From contig WELA01006669.1 of assembly GCA_009602735.1 (NCBI GenBank), positions 108,799 to 172,798 on the forward strand: a stretch of DNA of 64,000 nucleotides, in the 5' to 3' direction. The notes below the pieces were generated by a model that was not told where the DNA came from, made no database searches, and saw nothing but the letters and a program-made list of their open reading frames with translations. The first letter of the stretch is position 1. Each line of letters opens with the position of its first letter. The position numbers were made by a program, and so were the translations under genes. The stretch comes from Mesotaenium endlicherianum. Its lineage: Eukaryota; Streptophyta; Zygnematophyceae; Zygnematales; Mesotaeniaceae. This document shows, one piece after another, positions 53,931 to 64,000 of the stretch.

Positions 53931-55087
53931 CTCGTGGCAGGCCGATTGCAAGCAGCTGTAGGGCAAGTGACGCCTACAGCCTCGTAGCCCACGCCAGCTG
54001 CAGGGCAGGAGGCGCTGGCTGCAGCACGGTAGCCACGTCGAGCTGCCCCTACTTGGAAGCTGGGGGGCCCTCTCACTGAGGCACAGGCTGCTCAGTTGAC
54101 GGCATTGCTGGATGCACGGCGCAGTATCAGCTTTGCCAGCGGCATGCACGATCTTGTGCCCTACAAAGGTGACCCTTTGAGGATTCCCCTCCACACAAAC
54201 GTGCCCATCTTCCAGAAGCGCTACCGCTACAGTCGCTTTGAGGACGACCTGATCAGCACGCAAACAGGCAAGCTAGAGGAGTGTCAGCTCATTTGTGAGT
54301 CTGCCTCCACCTACGCTGTGCCCAAACTCATGCCAGCTAAGAAGGACGTCTTAGGCAACTGGTGTGAGAAGAGAATGTGCGGTGACTATCGTAAGCTTAA
54401 CAAGGTCACTGAACAGGACAAATGTCCTATCCCGACCCCTCACAAGATCTTCAACGACATCGGCGCTTGTACTTGGTTCTCGATGCTGGATTTGAGGCAG
54501 GACTTCAGCCAAATACCTTTTGCGGAGGAGGACTAGCACAAGACAGCTTTTGGGGGTCGCAGCGTCTCTACAAGTGGAGGGTTATGCCCTTCGGCTTGAA
54601 GAACGCTCCTGCCACCTTCTAGTGGTTCATGGATAGGGAGTTGGCAGGGCTCTCCTCATCCCGGTGCTACATTGATGACTTCCTCGTCTTCAGTGAGACG
54701 TTTGAGGAGCACGTGGCGTACATCACTACATTCCCAAACCGCTTGGAGGCCGTCGGGCCGAAGTGCCATCCAGGCAAGTGCACCTTTGGGACCCAGGAGG
54801 TGGAGTACCTCGGGCATTTCGTGTCCTCCAGTGGACTGGCCCCTTAGCTGGCCAAGATCTCGGCCATCACTCGCATCCTGCCGCCGACCAACATCTCGCA
54901 GCTAAGGGCCTTCCTTGGCATTGCGAATTACTATAATTGCTTCGTGCCAAGATTTAGCGAGCTAGCCAAGCCACTCAACAACTTGCTGCGCAAGGGCATT
55001 GCCTACGTGTGGGAATCAGAGCAGCAGGCAGCATTTGACAAGCTCAAGGAGCTATAGGAGAGCGCCCTAGTACTACGACGGCTTGAT
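53931..55087 (+). pseudogene. RT of A2 (truncated)
   Basis: Resumes the linker (LGGPLTEAQAAQLTALLDARR) and reads the RT fingers in one frame to 54536: MPAKKD, RMCGDYRKLNKVTE, MLDLRQDFSQI. After a stop and one-base loss the palm continues with VMPFGLKNAPATF and CYIDDFLVF, so YxDD is intact here, unlike in element A. FGTQEVEYLGHFVSSSG and FLGIANYYNCF follow. Homology to A ends near LRRLDQKG at ~55087, at the start of RNase H. Confidence 0.87.
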
Positions 55088-55691
55088 CAGAAGGGGCGAC
55101 CTTCGCCAAAGTGAAGAATGTCTTGAGTTCTTTGAGGAAACGACGAACATCAGTGTTTGGGCCACCTTGGAACTATTCAGGTGGGGAGGGCTTGTAAGAG
55201 GGAGTTGGTGCCGCGGCCTGCTCAGGGGCTACAACAGCAGCTGCAAGAGGCTGGATGGTTGGGCGCGGCAGGTTGTCGTCGCCCGTGGTCCCTGATGGGC
55301 CCCCTCCTCCCTGGGCAGCCTGTAAATGAGGACCTACAGTGGGGTGAGATTCCATGTCAAGAACAAAACGTGTAACTAAATTCGTTAAGTCAACATGACT
55401 AGCCTCAGCGACATTCATGCGGTCTTCCTGTTAACCAATCAACTGTGACAAAGTGCTCAGAGCCATGATCGTGGTTTGAGTGTCGTTGATCGGTGTAGTG
55501 AAGCGGCCAAGAACGCTCGCTTGGAATGAACTCGGCGAAAGTGGTGTAGCCGGCAAAATTCCGCCGCCGCCTTGAGGGTCGGGAGTAATGTCGATGGTGC
55601 CAGCATTGACGTTGGTCGTCAGGGCAGCAGTAGTTGCAGCTGCAATAGTAGCAGCAATAGCAGCAGCATCGGCACCAGTGTCCGTTTCCAT
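55082..55691 (-). pseudogene. N-terminal gag fragment of element E
   Basis: From METDTGADAAAIAATIAAATT on the minus strand, in frame through two stops (TAA ~55435, TAG ~55172): an Ala-rich N-terminus, LPRPTIQPLAAAVVAPEQAAAPTPSYKPSPPE split by position, and NTDVRRFLKELKTFFTLAKVAP. This PP-x-F-G--TDVRRFL-ELK-FF pattern is the usual start of a plant-type Ty3 gag capsid region. It breaks off against A2 at ~55082. A degenerate primer-binding site and LTR lie on its 5' side (right). Confidence 0.55.
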
Positions 55692-55744
55692 AGGGAAGCC
55701 GAGGTAGCGCCGGAATACAAAGAAAAAATTCCCCGTTGGATGAT

Positions 55745-55925
55745 GATAAGCGACCGTATACCAAGGCAGGACTGGGATGGGTGACCACTCGACAATTTGC
55801 CCAAGATAATGTGATAAGCGACAATAGCGCAGCAGAATTGGGATGGGGGACCACTCGGCAATTTGTCCCAGAACTACGATAAGCAACCGTATCGCAGGGC
55901 AATACTAGGATGGGTGACCGTCCTA
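55745..55925 (+). repeat. Three tandem ~60-bp units resembling the 3' half of 5S rRNA
   Basis: Each unit has GATAAGC-A/C-C, then a GGATGGG-GACC core. The third (55865-55925) reads CAGAACTACGATAAGCAACC and, further on, AATACTAGGATGGGTGACC; this resembles plant 5S rRNA (CAGAACTCCG...TTAAGCGTGC...TACTAGGATGGGTGACCTCCT), including the internal control region. The 5' half of 5S is missing, so these are not functional 5S genes. Confidence 0.6.
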
Positions 55926-56003
55926 ATAAAAAATTGTTCCCAAAATATATTATTACAAAATATATATTCCAACCACAAAAAAAGTATTGGAGAAACTGAG
56001 ATC

Positions 56004-56016
56004 GGCTCCAATAGCA
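56004..56016 (-). other. Degenerate primer-binding site of element E
   Basis: Sense TGCTATTGGAGCC, two mismatches from the TGGTATCGGAGCC site of C1, next to a TGTAATG LTR-like boundary at 56018. Confidence 0.5.
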
Positions 56017-56017
56017 A

Positions 56018-56990
56018 TGTAATGTTTTTTCTTCTTACGAGGATCTTTGCTCAATATTCAAGGATAATGTTATATTAGCGAAAAAGAAATAGCGATAACT
56101 TCGAGAAAATAGACAATCCTTGTGAAAGCGAAAATGAACACCAAAGTAGAATTTGTGCTTGTAAGAGTTGCACTCATAATGACTCTTGCAAGTATATACA
56201 CTTGCACAATGTGAGGCACCGGAGTGCTTCAAGTCACCACCTAGGGCACTGATTTATGTTCAACGAAAACAGTCGAAGGGGGATAATTCATTCGGCTGAA
56301 TGCTCGTAACGCGCCGTTTGGCCGTTTGGAGACTTTTTGACGATTTCTGAAAAACCGTTTCACGCCAAACGGGCGTCTTTGCGTTCACGTGACTTTCCGA
56401 AAAGTCGCGACTGCTCGCGGAGTCGCGTACACATTCATTGGACACGAACCGGTTGTTAAGATAACTACTTCGTCAAGCTGGTTAGGTGTGAACGAGTCAA
56501 ACGGAAGGTCGCGGGTTTGACTCCGATCAGATGCAAAGCGACTTTGCATATTTCGTTTCGATTGACTTTTACGACTATCTTCGGAGTCAAGACACATTGA
56601 CCAAAAGGTCGTGTGCTCGGCTCCAACCGGTGGCTCCCTTGGGCCACTTTCAAAAGTGCTACCTTACGGGTCAACGACTGTCGTGAACCAAAAACAATGA
56701 CAGTCATTATCCAAAATATTGAAAGTCATAATAAGTTAATTAATCAAGGAATAACTAAGTTATTCCTTCATAATTACTCTAGGTAACTCTATGGTCAATT
56801 ATGTCGTACTACTGCGAAGTAATCAAATTACTTCACGATGCTTTTTCCAATAGTAATCGGGTCGTTTTGGAAAGCGACCACGAATTAGTCGGCACACGCA
56901 TGTGTTAATTAATGCATTAAGATACAATCATTTATCAAATATAATATCGATAAATTATATAAGGTTTTTTAGGTAATCAGGAAAATGTCC
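56018..56990 (-). repeat. Probable 5' LTR region of element E
   Basis: Begins TGTAATG directly beside the primer-binding site. The far end is unclear because D2 homology starts at about 57000-57029. No second copy in the window; non-coding; contains the tRNA-like relic at 56473-56526. Confidence 0.4.
56473..56526 (+). repeat. tRNA-like relic
   Basis: AGCTGGTTAGG (A-box/D-arm-like), then GGAAGGTCGCGGGTTTGACTCC, which resembles the variable loop and T-arm (B box) of a tRNA. Acceptor stem pairing is absent, so it is a relic or part of a tRNA-derived SINE, not a tRNA gene. Confidence 0.4.
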
Positions 56991-57190
56991 CAAATACGCC
57001 TACAAAGCTCAAAGCGTTGCACACAGCTCCAAATTGAGCAAACTTAAACTCTGAAGAACCACCTACTCATAGGATACAGCCAGGTAAAATTCCAAGATTT
57101 AACATGTAGAGATCTATCAACATTAGCAGTTTTAGTTTTTGTCCAAAAACTGCGAGAAGAGAGGAGTGTCTAGTATCAATGTTTTCTTAT

Positions 57191-58912
57191 TCAAGTTCTT
57201 GCAGGCTGCCTCCAAGGGGTCTTCTGCTGCTTCTTGATGATGGCAGGTTGCCTCTCTGAAGTTTTCCGACTTGTAAGAGAGAGACTTGGAACTGGTTCAA
57301 GATGGGGTTTGGCGACATGGAAGCGTTTCAACTTTCTTTGAACTTTGTCAAGGTAGTGCGCCGCCACCCAACTATTCTGAGAATTTGGATATCCTTTCCA
57401 CTTGATCAAGTATTGCTGCTGTCTTCTGAATTTTCTCATAGCCAATATGTCTTCCACTTCATATACTAAATGATCATCCATTATTGTTGGGGCTGGTGGG
57501 ATTGTCACTTGTCCCTGGGAAATTGTTGTCCAGTTGCACATATGGCTTGAAGCGGGAGGCGTGGAATACAAGATCGATGTGCAAGGGAGGTCTAGCTTGA
57601 AAGCAACGGAGTTGACTTGCTGAATAATCTTGAAGGGTCCCAAATACTTGGGAGAGAACTTGCTATCGGCAGGCCTGTTATTCGGGGAAATATTTGGATG
57701 ATAGTAACACGTTTTTACCCACTCTATACATAATTCTCTCTTGAACCTGTTTGCCACTCTTGCTGGAGTATCTTGCGCGTGTTATGGATATTTCTAGGCT
57801 GGTGCAAGAGCTGCTTCTAATGTCACCAAACAATTTGTTGCTGCAAGTACTTCATTGTGGCCAGCCGTGAAGCTCAATGGCGTGGTGGGATGGAAGCCAT
57901 AGTTGAGGAAGGATGGGGACTCTTGGTAGAGGCTTGCGTAGTGTTGTTGTAGGCAAAATCCAAGGGGGTCAAGTACATGTCCCAGTCTTGCTCCAAGGTA
58001 GACATGTAGGCCTAGAGAGGTCTTTCAAAGTACGATATGTACGCTCTGTTTGTCCATCTAATTGTGGGTGGTAGGCAGTGGACATATCCAGCGATGTACC
58101 CAAGTTCTTGACGAGATTTTTTCAGAAATGGCTTGTGAATCTTGGATTTCTATCCGACACAATTCTTGGTGGTGGTCCAAGGAGTCGGAAGAGGTTGTCA
58201 AAGATGAGTCTTGCACGTTGTGGTGCTGTAGCCTTAGTCGTTGTGGGAATGAAATGAGCCATCTTGGTAAATTTGTCCACCACCGTCGGTATTGCATTAT
58301 GGCCTCGAGGTGTCACGGGCAGGTCCACGATAAGGTCTATTGAGATGTCCGTCCATTGCCTCTCTGGGATTGGTATGGTTGGAGGAGTTCTCCTGCCTTT
58401 TGTGATGATGGCTTGACTATTTGGCATGTGTCAGAGCTCTTGTAGTTATCCTTGACTTGCTTAGACATGCCTGGCCAGCAATAAGTCCTGGCTAGAACGC
58501 CCGTGGTCTTGAGGATCCCAAAATGTCCTCCAAGAGGGTTGTTGTGTGCTTCTTGTAGAAGCAAGAGCCGGAGGTCTAAGTCATTAGAAACACATCTCTG
58601 GCTCGTGTCTTGCCTTACCCAATAATTGCCTTCTTGCTTCTTGTATGGGTCCAAGGCTGCTTCTCCGTTCTTGTAGTAAGGGTCTCTTTCATAGGCGGCT
58701 GAGAATCTTGCCTACAAATCCGTATGCAAGGTTGTTGTAATTGAGTTCACTTGTAGTCTTGAAAGGGGGCCCGTTGGATTTGGCTTCCCGGGTTGGTACT
58801 GAAACTCGATGTTGTATTGTTGCAGGTATCCACTCCATCTTGCTTGTCTCCTTGAGAAATACGGCTGCGTATGGAGGTGCTCCAACGCCTTGTGGTCCGT
58901 AGTGACCAGCAC
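57191..58912 (-). pseudogene. RNase H end, integrase and chromodomain of D2
   Basis: Frames 58912-58712 ([10 protein letters not shown]), 58654-58337 (integrase [15 protein letters not shown]), 58427-58122 (core MDLIVDLP-type with [18 protein letters not shown]) and 57757-57191 (GPF linker, chromodomain LVYEVEDILAMRKFR and [15 protein letters not shown]). The DDE glutamate region lies in the frame-damaged gap 57760-58120. All have close D1 equivalents. Confidence 0.87.
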
Positions 58913-60236
58913 CTTGTGTCCTTCAAGACTTCAGGGACTTCTTTCAAGTGTCTTGCATGCTCTTCAAGGGTCTTGCTGTAGATAAGGATGTCGTCGATGA
59001 ATACCACCACAAATTTGTCCAACATGGGCTTAAATATGGTATTCATCATAATCATGAAAGTTGCTGGCGCGTTTGTGAGTCCATATGGCAAGACCATGAA
59101 CTCAAAATGTCCATATCCTGTCCTGAATGCCGTCTTCTCTATATTAGGTTTAGCGATGCAAATCTGGTGGTAGCCGCTTCTCAAGTCCACCTTCGTGAAG
59201 TACTTGGCTCCAACCAGCCGATCCATGAGCTCATCCATGCGCGGCAGCGGGTATCGATTCTTGATGGTGATCTTGTTGAGGGCGCGATAGTCCACACACA
59301 TCCTCAAGGTACCATCTTTCTTTTTGACAAATAGCACCGGGGCTCCGAATGGCGACTTGCTAGGTCGAATGAAGCCATGCTCCATTAGCTCCTTGATTTG
59401 CTTCTTGACTTTATCTAGCTCCGTGTATGACATTTTGAACGTAGGCCGAGAGATGGGCTTGCTTCCGAGCTCCAACTCTATATTGTGGTCTACAAATTTC
59501 TTGGGGGGTAGGCCCTTGGGCAATTTGGGGGAGATTACTTCTTTGTAGTCCTCTAAGACTTCTTGTATCTCCTTGGGAACGGGGCTGCCTTCTTGACTCT
59601 CGATATCTTTCTTGTGTGTTTTGGCGTGATCAAGGCCAAAAGAAGCTCGTGTCCCTTCCTCACAAGTCTCTTGAGTTGGAGGGCGGAAAACAGTATCTCG
59701 TGTGCCAGCTTCTTGATGTCTCAGGTCTGGATATTCTGGATTGCGCGCAAAATACAGATTCTTGAAGTGATGTCATTCTGAACCTTGATAATATCATCCC
59801 TCCAATCAACTTGGGGGTTGTGCTTGGTCAACCAAGGTGTCCCTAGGATGACGTTGTGCTTGCCCAATTGCATGGGGGAAAACACTACTCTATCCTTGAA
59901 GGACTTGATAGAGAGTGACAAGGGGTACGTCTTCTTGGAAGGGGTAGTACAAGAGAATCAGTCGGGCATCATAATCTCCTAGTCGTGGTCAAGAGTTCCC
60001 ACAGTAATACTGTGCTTTGTGGCAAAACTTGCAGCGATGAAGTTGCCTTGAATCCCGCTATCCACCAAGATGTGGACCTTCTCTCCTCCAAGGTAACCTC
60101 TCAAACTCCTTAGGGCTGGTTCTTCAACGGGGGTTTCCACCTCACTTGGCTTGTTGTCTTCTCGTGAAGTGGGTCTTGGGGTGGTAGGCTCCTGGCCTAC
60201 AGGCGCTGTCCGTTTTTTGCCAACTTTTTGGGGCAC
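58913..60236 (-). pseudogene. Protease and RT of D2
   Basis: 60236-59979: protease VDSGIQGNF; 59921-59721: [11 protein letters not shown]; 59523-58930: RT with [32 protein letters not shown], active site FIDD. After [14 protein letters not shown] the sequence jumps to the middle of RNase H (DTRC..., near 58922), deleting ~550 bp relative to D1 29297-29848, so the RT thumb and RNase H start are gone. Confidence 0.87.
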
Positions 60237-60815
60237 GAGAGCGCACGTTGGCCTTTCTCCTCACAATAATAGCATGATTGAGCCGTCATGAGAGCTACTT
60301 TTTCAGCCGAGGAGAGTCTTGCTTTCCTTCCTTGCTGATTTCTTGCATCATAAGTGACATTGGAGGGTCTTTCACTCTTCCGGGCAGCCGCGAGGTCCCT
60401 TCTAATAACTTCAATTTCCATGGATGTGGGTCGAAGTTCAGATGTTGAAGGGGCTGCGTACACCCGCGTTGTTGGTGCCCGTGAAGGGCTGGTTCTTCAA
60501 CGGGGGTTTCCACCTCACTTGGCTTGTTGTCTTCTTGTGAAGTGGGTCTTGGGGTGGTAGGCTCCTGGCCTACCGGCGCTGTCCTTTTTTTGGGGCATGA
60601 AAGTGCACGATGGCCCTTTTCCTTAAACTAAAAGCATAGTCCAGCCGTCATGAGAGCTTCTTTTTCAGCCGGGGAGAGTCTTGCTTTCACTCCTTGCTGG
60701 TTTCTTGCATCATAAGTGTCATTGGAGGGTCTTTCACTCTTCCGGGCAGCCGCGAGGTCCCTGAAGTTCAGATGTTGAAGGGGCTGCGTACACCCGCGTT
60801 GTTGGTGCCCGTGAA
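60113..60815 (-). repeat. Tandem duplication at the gag-pol junction of D2
   Basis: Units 60113-60485 (373 bp) and 60486-60815 (~330 bp) both start GGGCTGGTTCTTCAACGG and end GTTGTTGGTGCCCGTGAA. Unit 1 keeps the frameshift heptamer complement GTTTTTT (60212-60218) as in D1; in unit 2 that site is altered although the hairpin remains. Confidence 0.85.
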
Positions 60816-61722
60816 GATATAGGTTATGAATGCTCAAAATCCAAGGTATCCACCTTTTGGGCCACTTTAATGATATTTGAAGAGTCCGTCAAGTCGCTAT
60901 TTCCACTTCCTTTGCCACCTTGGGCTTGAGGCCAAAGATATAGCGAACAATCTTCTCCTCGAGAGACATGTTGGGGGTGTCAAGAGTGAGGGCATGAATG
61001 TTGAATGTGTACTCTTGAACAGACGTCGTTTGCTTGAGGAGATGGAGCTTTCCTCGGACAATCTTCTACGCATTGATGGGCATGAATTGCTTCTTGAGGG
61101 CCTCACGGAAATTTGCCCATCTTGCATATGATGGTGGGGGCTCTTAGCCGGGCACGGGGTGCGCCGTAGCTTGATATACACCTGTTTGATAGGTTCGCCA
61201 CCATGATGTTGCTGCTCCTCTAAGTAAGGTAACGGCAAAGGGAACGTAGTCCTCCTCGGGTACTTCAAGGAATGCGAGGTGCGTCTCCACTTGGTAGAGG
61301 CATAAGTTCAGGTTGGCTCCTTTCCCGGGGTTGAAAGTGTTGGATTTGTCGGGCTTGATGAGTTTCCTTGCTCTCCTAGGCTCTTGTGGAGGCGCTTGCG
61401 CCGGGGCTAGATTTGGAGCGTTGCTTGCAATAGGGGCAGCCATGGCAGCCATAGCTTCTCCTGACGCTTGTACGGTTGCTTCATAGGTGGCCAAGTCCAC
61501 TTGGTTGTTGATAGTCATTAGGAAGGATGCCCACTCGTTTGCTGGAACTCCTTGTGGTGGGGTCGACTTCGCCACAGCGGCTGCCATGGGATCCGATGGT
61601 GCTCCTCCTTGTGGTGCTCCTTGTTGTTGCAATTTTTCTTGAGTGGGCTCTCCCATTTGCGCTGGAGGAGGGTCTCTTGGAGATGAAGTGCTTCGTTCAA
61701 AAGCTTGTTGAGGATAGGCCAT
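60197..61722 (-). pseudogene. gag: Gag of D2
   Basis: 61722-61144 gives MAYPQQAFERS, one PMGEP/QMGEPTQ unit, the capsid start and [14 protein letters not shown]. Further pieces at 61268-60897 and 60837-60628. Two copies of the knuckle region exist because of the tandem duplication: CYYCEEKGQRALSCP (His altered to Gln) in unit 1 and a truncated one in unit 2. Broken by stops. Confidence 0.87.
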
Positions 61723-61759
61723 CTTCTTGTGCTACCAAAGTGCCTAGCTCCGATATTAC

Positions 61760-62262
61760 TATAGTGAAACAGATAGATAAAGTACTTCGTAAAATAGAAT
61801 ACTTTATCTATTCAAGACAAGGATTTTTAAACACAAGTGGTAGCGTCTTAAACTAGAGATGGCTTCTTGAAAGTTAATATGTTTCTGGAATTTGGCAAGT
61901 ACAAGAGTGATTCTGGAATGCCTTTCTATGTTCTAGCACTTGTTTATATACTTGCTACGTAAGTGATTTCTAAGAAGGTGCATGTTGATGTGTTGGCACC
62001 CAACACATCCCAAAACTTGCCACCTCTTTCTAGAATAATGTACACATGTTCTTTTGACCTAAGAATGGCATATTTGACTTTAGCCACATGCAGTTCGTCT
62101 AGGTCCTTTCTCAAACTTTGAAAATGCATGAGAATGTTCAAAGAACATGAAGCAAGTCATTAGAGTATCTATTCACACTTGACTCCACACAATACTACTC
62201 CAAAAATATTCAAAAGTATTAAAGTAAGAACAAACTAATATATTTTAACTCATATCACTATA
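61760..62262 (-). repeat. 5' LTR of D2
   Basis: 503 bp, the same length as the D1 LTRs but with altered termini (TATAGTG...CACTATA). A degenerate primer-binding site (sense TAATATCGGAGC) at 61747-61758. Confidence 0.88.
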
Positions 62263-63165
62263 CTGTTGATGAACCTCTTGATTAGATTTGTAAGCAGCTG
62301 AGTGGAGTTGGTATTGCTAAAGCACTAGAAAAAGGAAATGCCGAAGTTGTTGCTGCGCGAGCCAATGCTGCTGCTGCTGCTGTGGCTGCATTACCACCTC
62401 CGCCTGTTGATCTGGGTGCTAGTGCATTAGTTGTGCAAATGCGATCGCAAATGGTTATCATGTATGGGTCCCAACAAGAGGACAAGATAATCACGAGGGC
62501 ACTATTGCGCGATAGAAACCTATTGCGTGCTCAGACTACTGGCGGTGGCAGAGGCCCTAGCTGGCCAAAGCCAAAGAATGACTTTGAGGGACAAACGTAA
62601 TATTGTCTACTTCAAGTATGGCTTGAAGTATGAGGTCGCAAGCCATTTTGCTGAAAAGAAGTATGAGAAGCTGGCTGACTTGATCCGGATACTGATGCTT
62701 AGGATCAAGATCAATTCAAACACAAGCGCCAGAGTAGTACTTTGGTGATTAGAATTGTCCAGAAGCCATACGGTTCCTACAATACCATTAAAGGAGACCA
62801 GGCTGAGGATGATCAAGAGGGAGAGCAGGATTCTTATGATTTTGAGTACAATGCTATGCAGTTGAGAGAAAGAGGTGGATACTCTTAAGGAGGCTTCGGA
62901 GAGGTGGTAGCAGAATTAAGCCAAGACCCGCCTTAGCAGACTTGATTTGCTACCATTGCTAGGAGAGAGGTTACAAAAGAGAGCACTAACTTAAGAAGAA
63001 TTTGTTTGAGGTGGATTGAAAGGGTCTGTCTTCATAAGAAAACAACAGTCAGTTATCTGGTAAGGTGAATGTGAGGAGACTAGTGGCAGTGAAGTGATCA
63101 CTAGCTGCCCTCCTAGGAGGTGTTACGGGCCTCCCTAAACTGGATTCACTATGCATGCCTGAAAA
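62263..63165 (+). pseudogene. B-like gag relic
   Basis: Matches B gag on the plus strand. A coil with ANAAAAAVAALPPPPVDL; QMRSQMVIMYGSQQEDKIITRALLRDR; after an internal deletion, KRNIVYFKYGLKYEV and FAEKKYEKLADLI; then the RGGYS Gly/Arg patch in broken frame; and finally sequence matching B 16860-16980 (SLAALL, LDSLCMP). The capsid middle is deleted and many stops are present. It shows that the B gag frame originally ran past the stop at 16967. Confidence 0.8.
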
Positions 63166-63700
63166 CCAAATAAACTCCTCCTCCAAGTCAAAACCTGAAC
63201 TTTCGACCTCACTAGCACCGCCTGCATCACTGTCAGAGTCCAGAACTTTTGACTTCCCTTTCTTTAGCCTATCTGCTGCTGTCTGTGCTTGTTTGAACTT
63301 GCTCCTTTGTGCAGGAGCTGTTACCTTACTCACACCTAAAGACCTCCCTCCCTTTCTCTTCCCGGCCATAGAAGAAGGTTCCTCACTTTCATCAAGCTCC
63401 TCATCAGTAAATAACTCTAATCTAAGAGGAATAAGAGGGTCTTTTAAATCAAGCGGCGAGGGCTGGATGTAAGGCACACATGGTCCTGTCTTCTTGTACA
63501 CACCTGCTGCTAAGCATCGCTCAAGTTTGTCAGTGGCATTAAGATGACCCCCTAAGTACGAACTCAGCAATAAACTTTACATTTGTCCCCTCATACTCAA
63601 ACAAGACTTAAAAGAGAGTCTCATCTTCATTTCTTTCGTTACCTCTCCTCTAAACAACTCTTCACACTCATCACCAAATTGCTCAAATGCCCATACTCCT
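63160..63700 (-). pseudogene. Unidentified minus-strand coding fragment
   Basis: An open frame down to 63049 with product features ATDKLERCLAAGVYKKTG, LRLELFTDEELDESEE, a Lys/Arg-rich MAGKRKGGRS patch and an acidic SDSDAGGASEVESS tail. Upstream, at 63600-63700 in another frame, GVWAFEQFGDECEELFRGE looks like its continuation across a frameshift. I do not recognise it. The part left of 63165 is only an overlap with gag relic sequence. It may be an accessory or gag-like ORF of a further retroelement, or a host exon. Confidence 0.4.
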
Positions 63701-64000
63701 TCCGAAATAAATCCAACTCACAAAGATGTATAACCCTAGCATATAACTTTTAAAACTCTCTCCTACAGCCATAGCGGAGAAATTCAAAGAAGAGCGACGC
63801 AAAAAGAGGGAGAAGCAGTTCTTGTCAGTTGCGGGAAATCGCAATTCAAACATTGAACAGGCGAATTTGTTTTGATCCAGATTTTGGATCGAACATTTTC
63901 ACCTATACCTTTTGTTTATACTTCACGATTTTGGTTGCAAATTTTATTGTAGATTCCTTGCGGCATTCCCAATCGTTTGAGCCTATTTTCATAGATAATG
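63701..64000. other. AT-rich end of window, nothing recognised
   Basis: No supported gene, LTR or RNA feature. Confidence 0.4.

Larger units (their letters stand above)
36359..55087 (+). mobile_element. Element A2: second copy of the methyltransferase/PHD-type retrotransposon, broken by two nested elements
   Basis: Three collinear segments belong together: 36359-38947 (LTR-like leader, ORF, gag part), 45047-48231 (protease, spacer, methyltransferase, linker) and 53931-55087 (RT). The gaps are exact insertions with target duplications: C1 (TSD CGCGC) and X (TSD CTTGT/CTCGT). Sequence order and content match element A. The copy stops inside the RT-RNase H connection at ~55087 against unrelated DNA, so RNase H, integrase and PHD finger are lost. 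Many stops and frameshifts: a pseudo-element. Confidence 0.87.
57000..62262 (-). mobile_element. Element D2: decayed relative of D1 lacking its 3' end
   Basis: Homologous to D1 from ~57029 (pol 3' UTR) to its 5' LTR at 61760-62262. No 3' LTR is present; the left end abuts element E. Differences from D1 include a ~550-bp deletion across RT/RNase H, a tandem duplication at the gag-pol junction, many stops and one N-terminal gag repeat instead of two. Confidence 0.9.

Noticed and set aside
63155-63472. 105-codon plus-strand Ser-rich frame
   Set aside because: Antisense of the acidic/basic minus-strand fragment; Ser-rich composition arises from its complementary codons.

Overview
The window is eukaryotic repeat-dense DNA in which I recognise no host gene. 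Almost everything identifiable belongs to Ty3/gypsy-type LTR retrotransposons: at least five families, nested in one another and in several stages of decay. Every primer-binding site found next to an LTR resembles the 3' end of initiator tRNA-Met, the usual primer for plant and algal Ty3 elements. Three families carry a chromodomain, and one carries a DNA methyltransferase plus a PHD finger. This points to the plant lineage, and a streptophyte (charophyte-like) green alga is my best guess. That is inference: no ribosomal or organellar marker and no host gene was seen.

Layout. (1) 1-7580, plus strand: 'element A', a GC-rich Ty3-type element whose domain order is protease, spacer, C5-cytosine methyltransferase (only the tail remains here), RT, RNase H, integrase, PHD finger. 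The body of the methyltransferase has been replaced by a 277-bp piece of a foreign LTR. (2) 7720-7948 is a family C LTR fragment and 8063-9782 a minus-strand DIRS-like relic. (3) 10965-19177 is complete element B (minus), with 721-bp LTRs, TSD TTGCC and an extra coiled-coil ORF behind pol. (4) 19900-25815 holds relics of Ty3 pol, AT-rich microsatellites and a 521-bp solo LTR with TSD ATGGT. (5) 26265-32944 is element D1 (minus), the youngest and best preserved: intact gag, an intact 1,221-codon pol and LTRs about 99% identical. (6) 32945-36115 is the 3' half of a plus-strand family C element (C3), with a 403-bp insertion in its LTR. (7) 36359-55087 is A2, a second copy of the methyltransferase element. 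It is split by C1 (38948-45046, TSD CGCGC) and by X (48232-53930, TSD CTTGT/CTCGT). X in turn has a solo LTR inside its own 5' LTR (TSD AGAGT). A2 keeps the methyltransferase domain at 46951-47935 with motifs I, IV, VI, VIII and X readable. (8) 55082-57000 is the 5' end of another minus-strand element (E), with 5S-rRNA-like and tRNA-like fragments. (9) 57000-62262 is D2, a decayed relative of D1. (10) 62263-63165 is a B-like gag relic, followed by an unidentified minus-strand reading frame.

The most interesting system is the A/A2 family, a retrotransposon that encodes both a DNA-methylation writer and a histone reader. In A the protease, the methyltransferase tail, RT, integrase and PHD finger lie mostly in one reading frame, so they were probably made as one polyprotein. 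Methyltransferase capture by retrotransposons has been reported in dinoflagellates and charophytes (my recollection, not checked here). Both copies here are dead.
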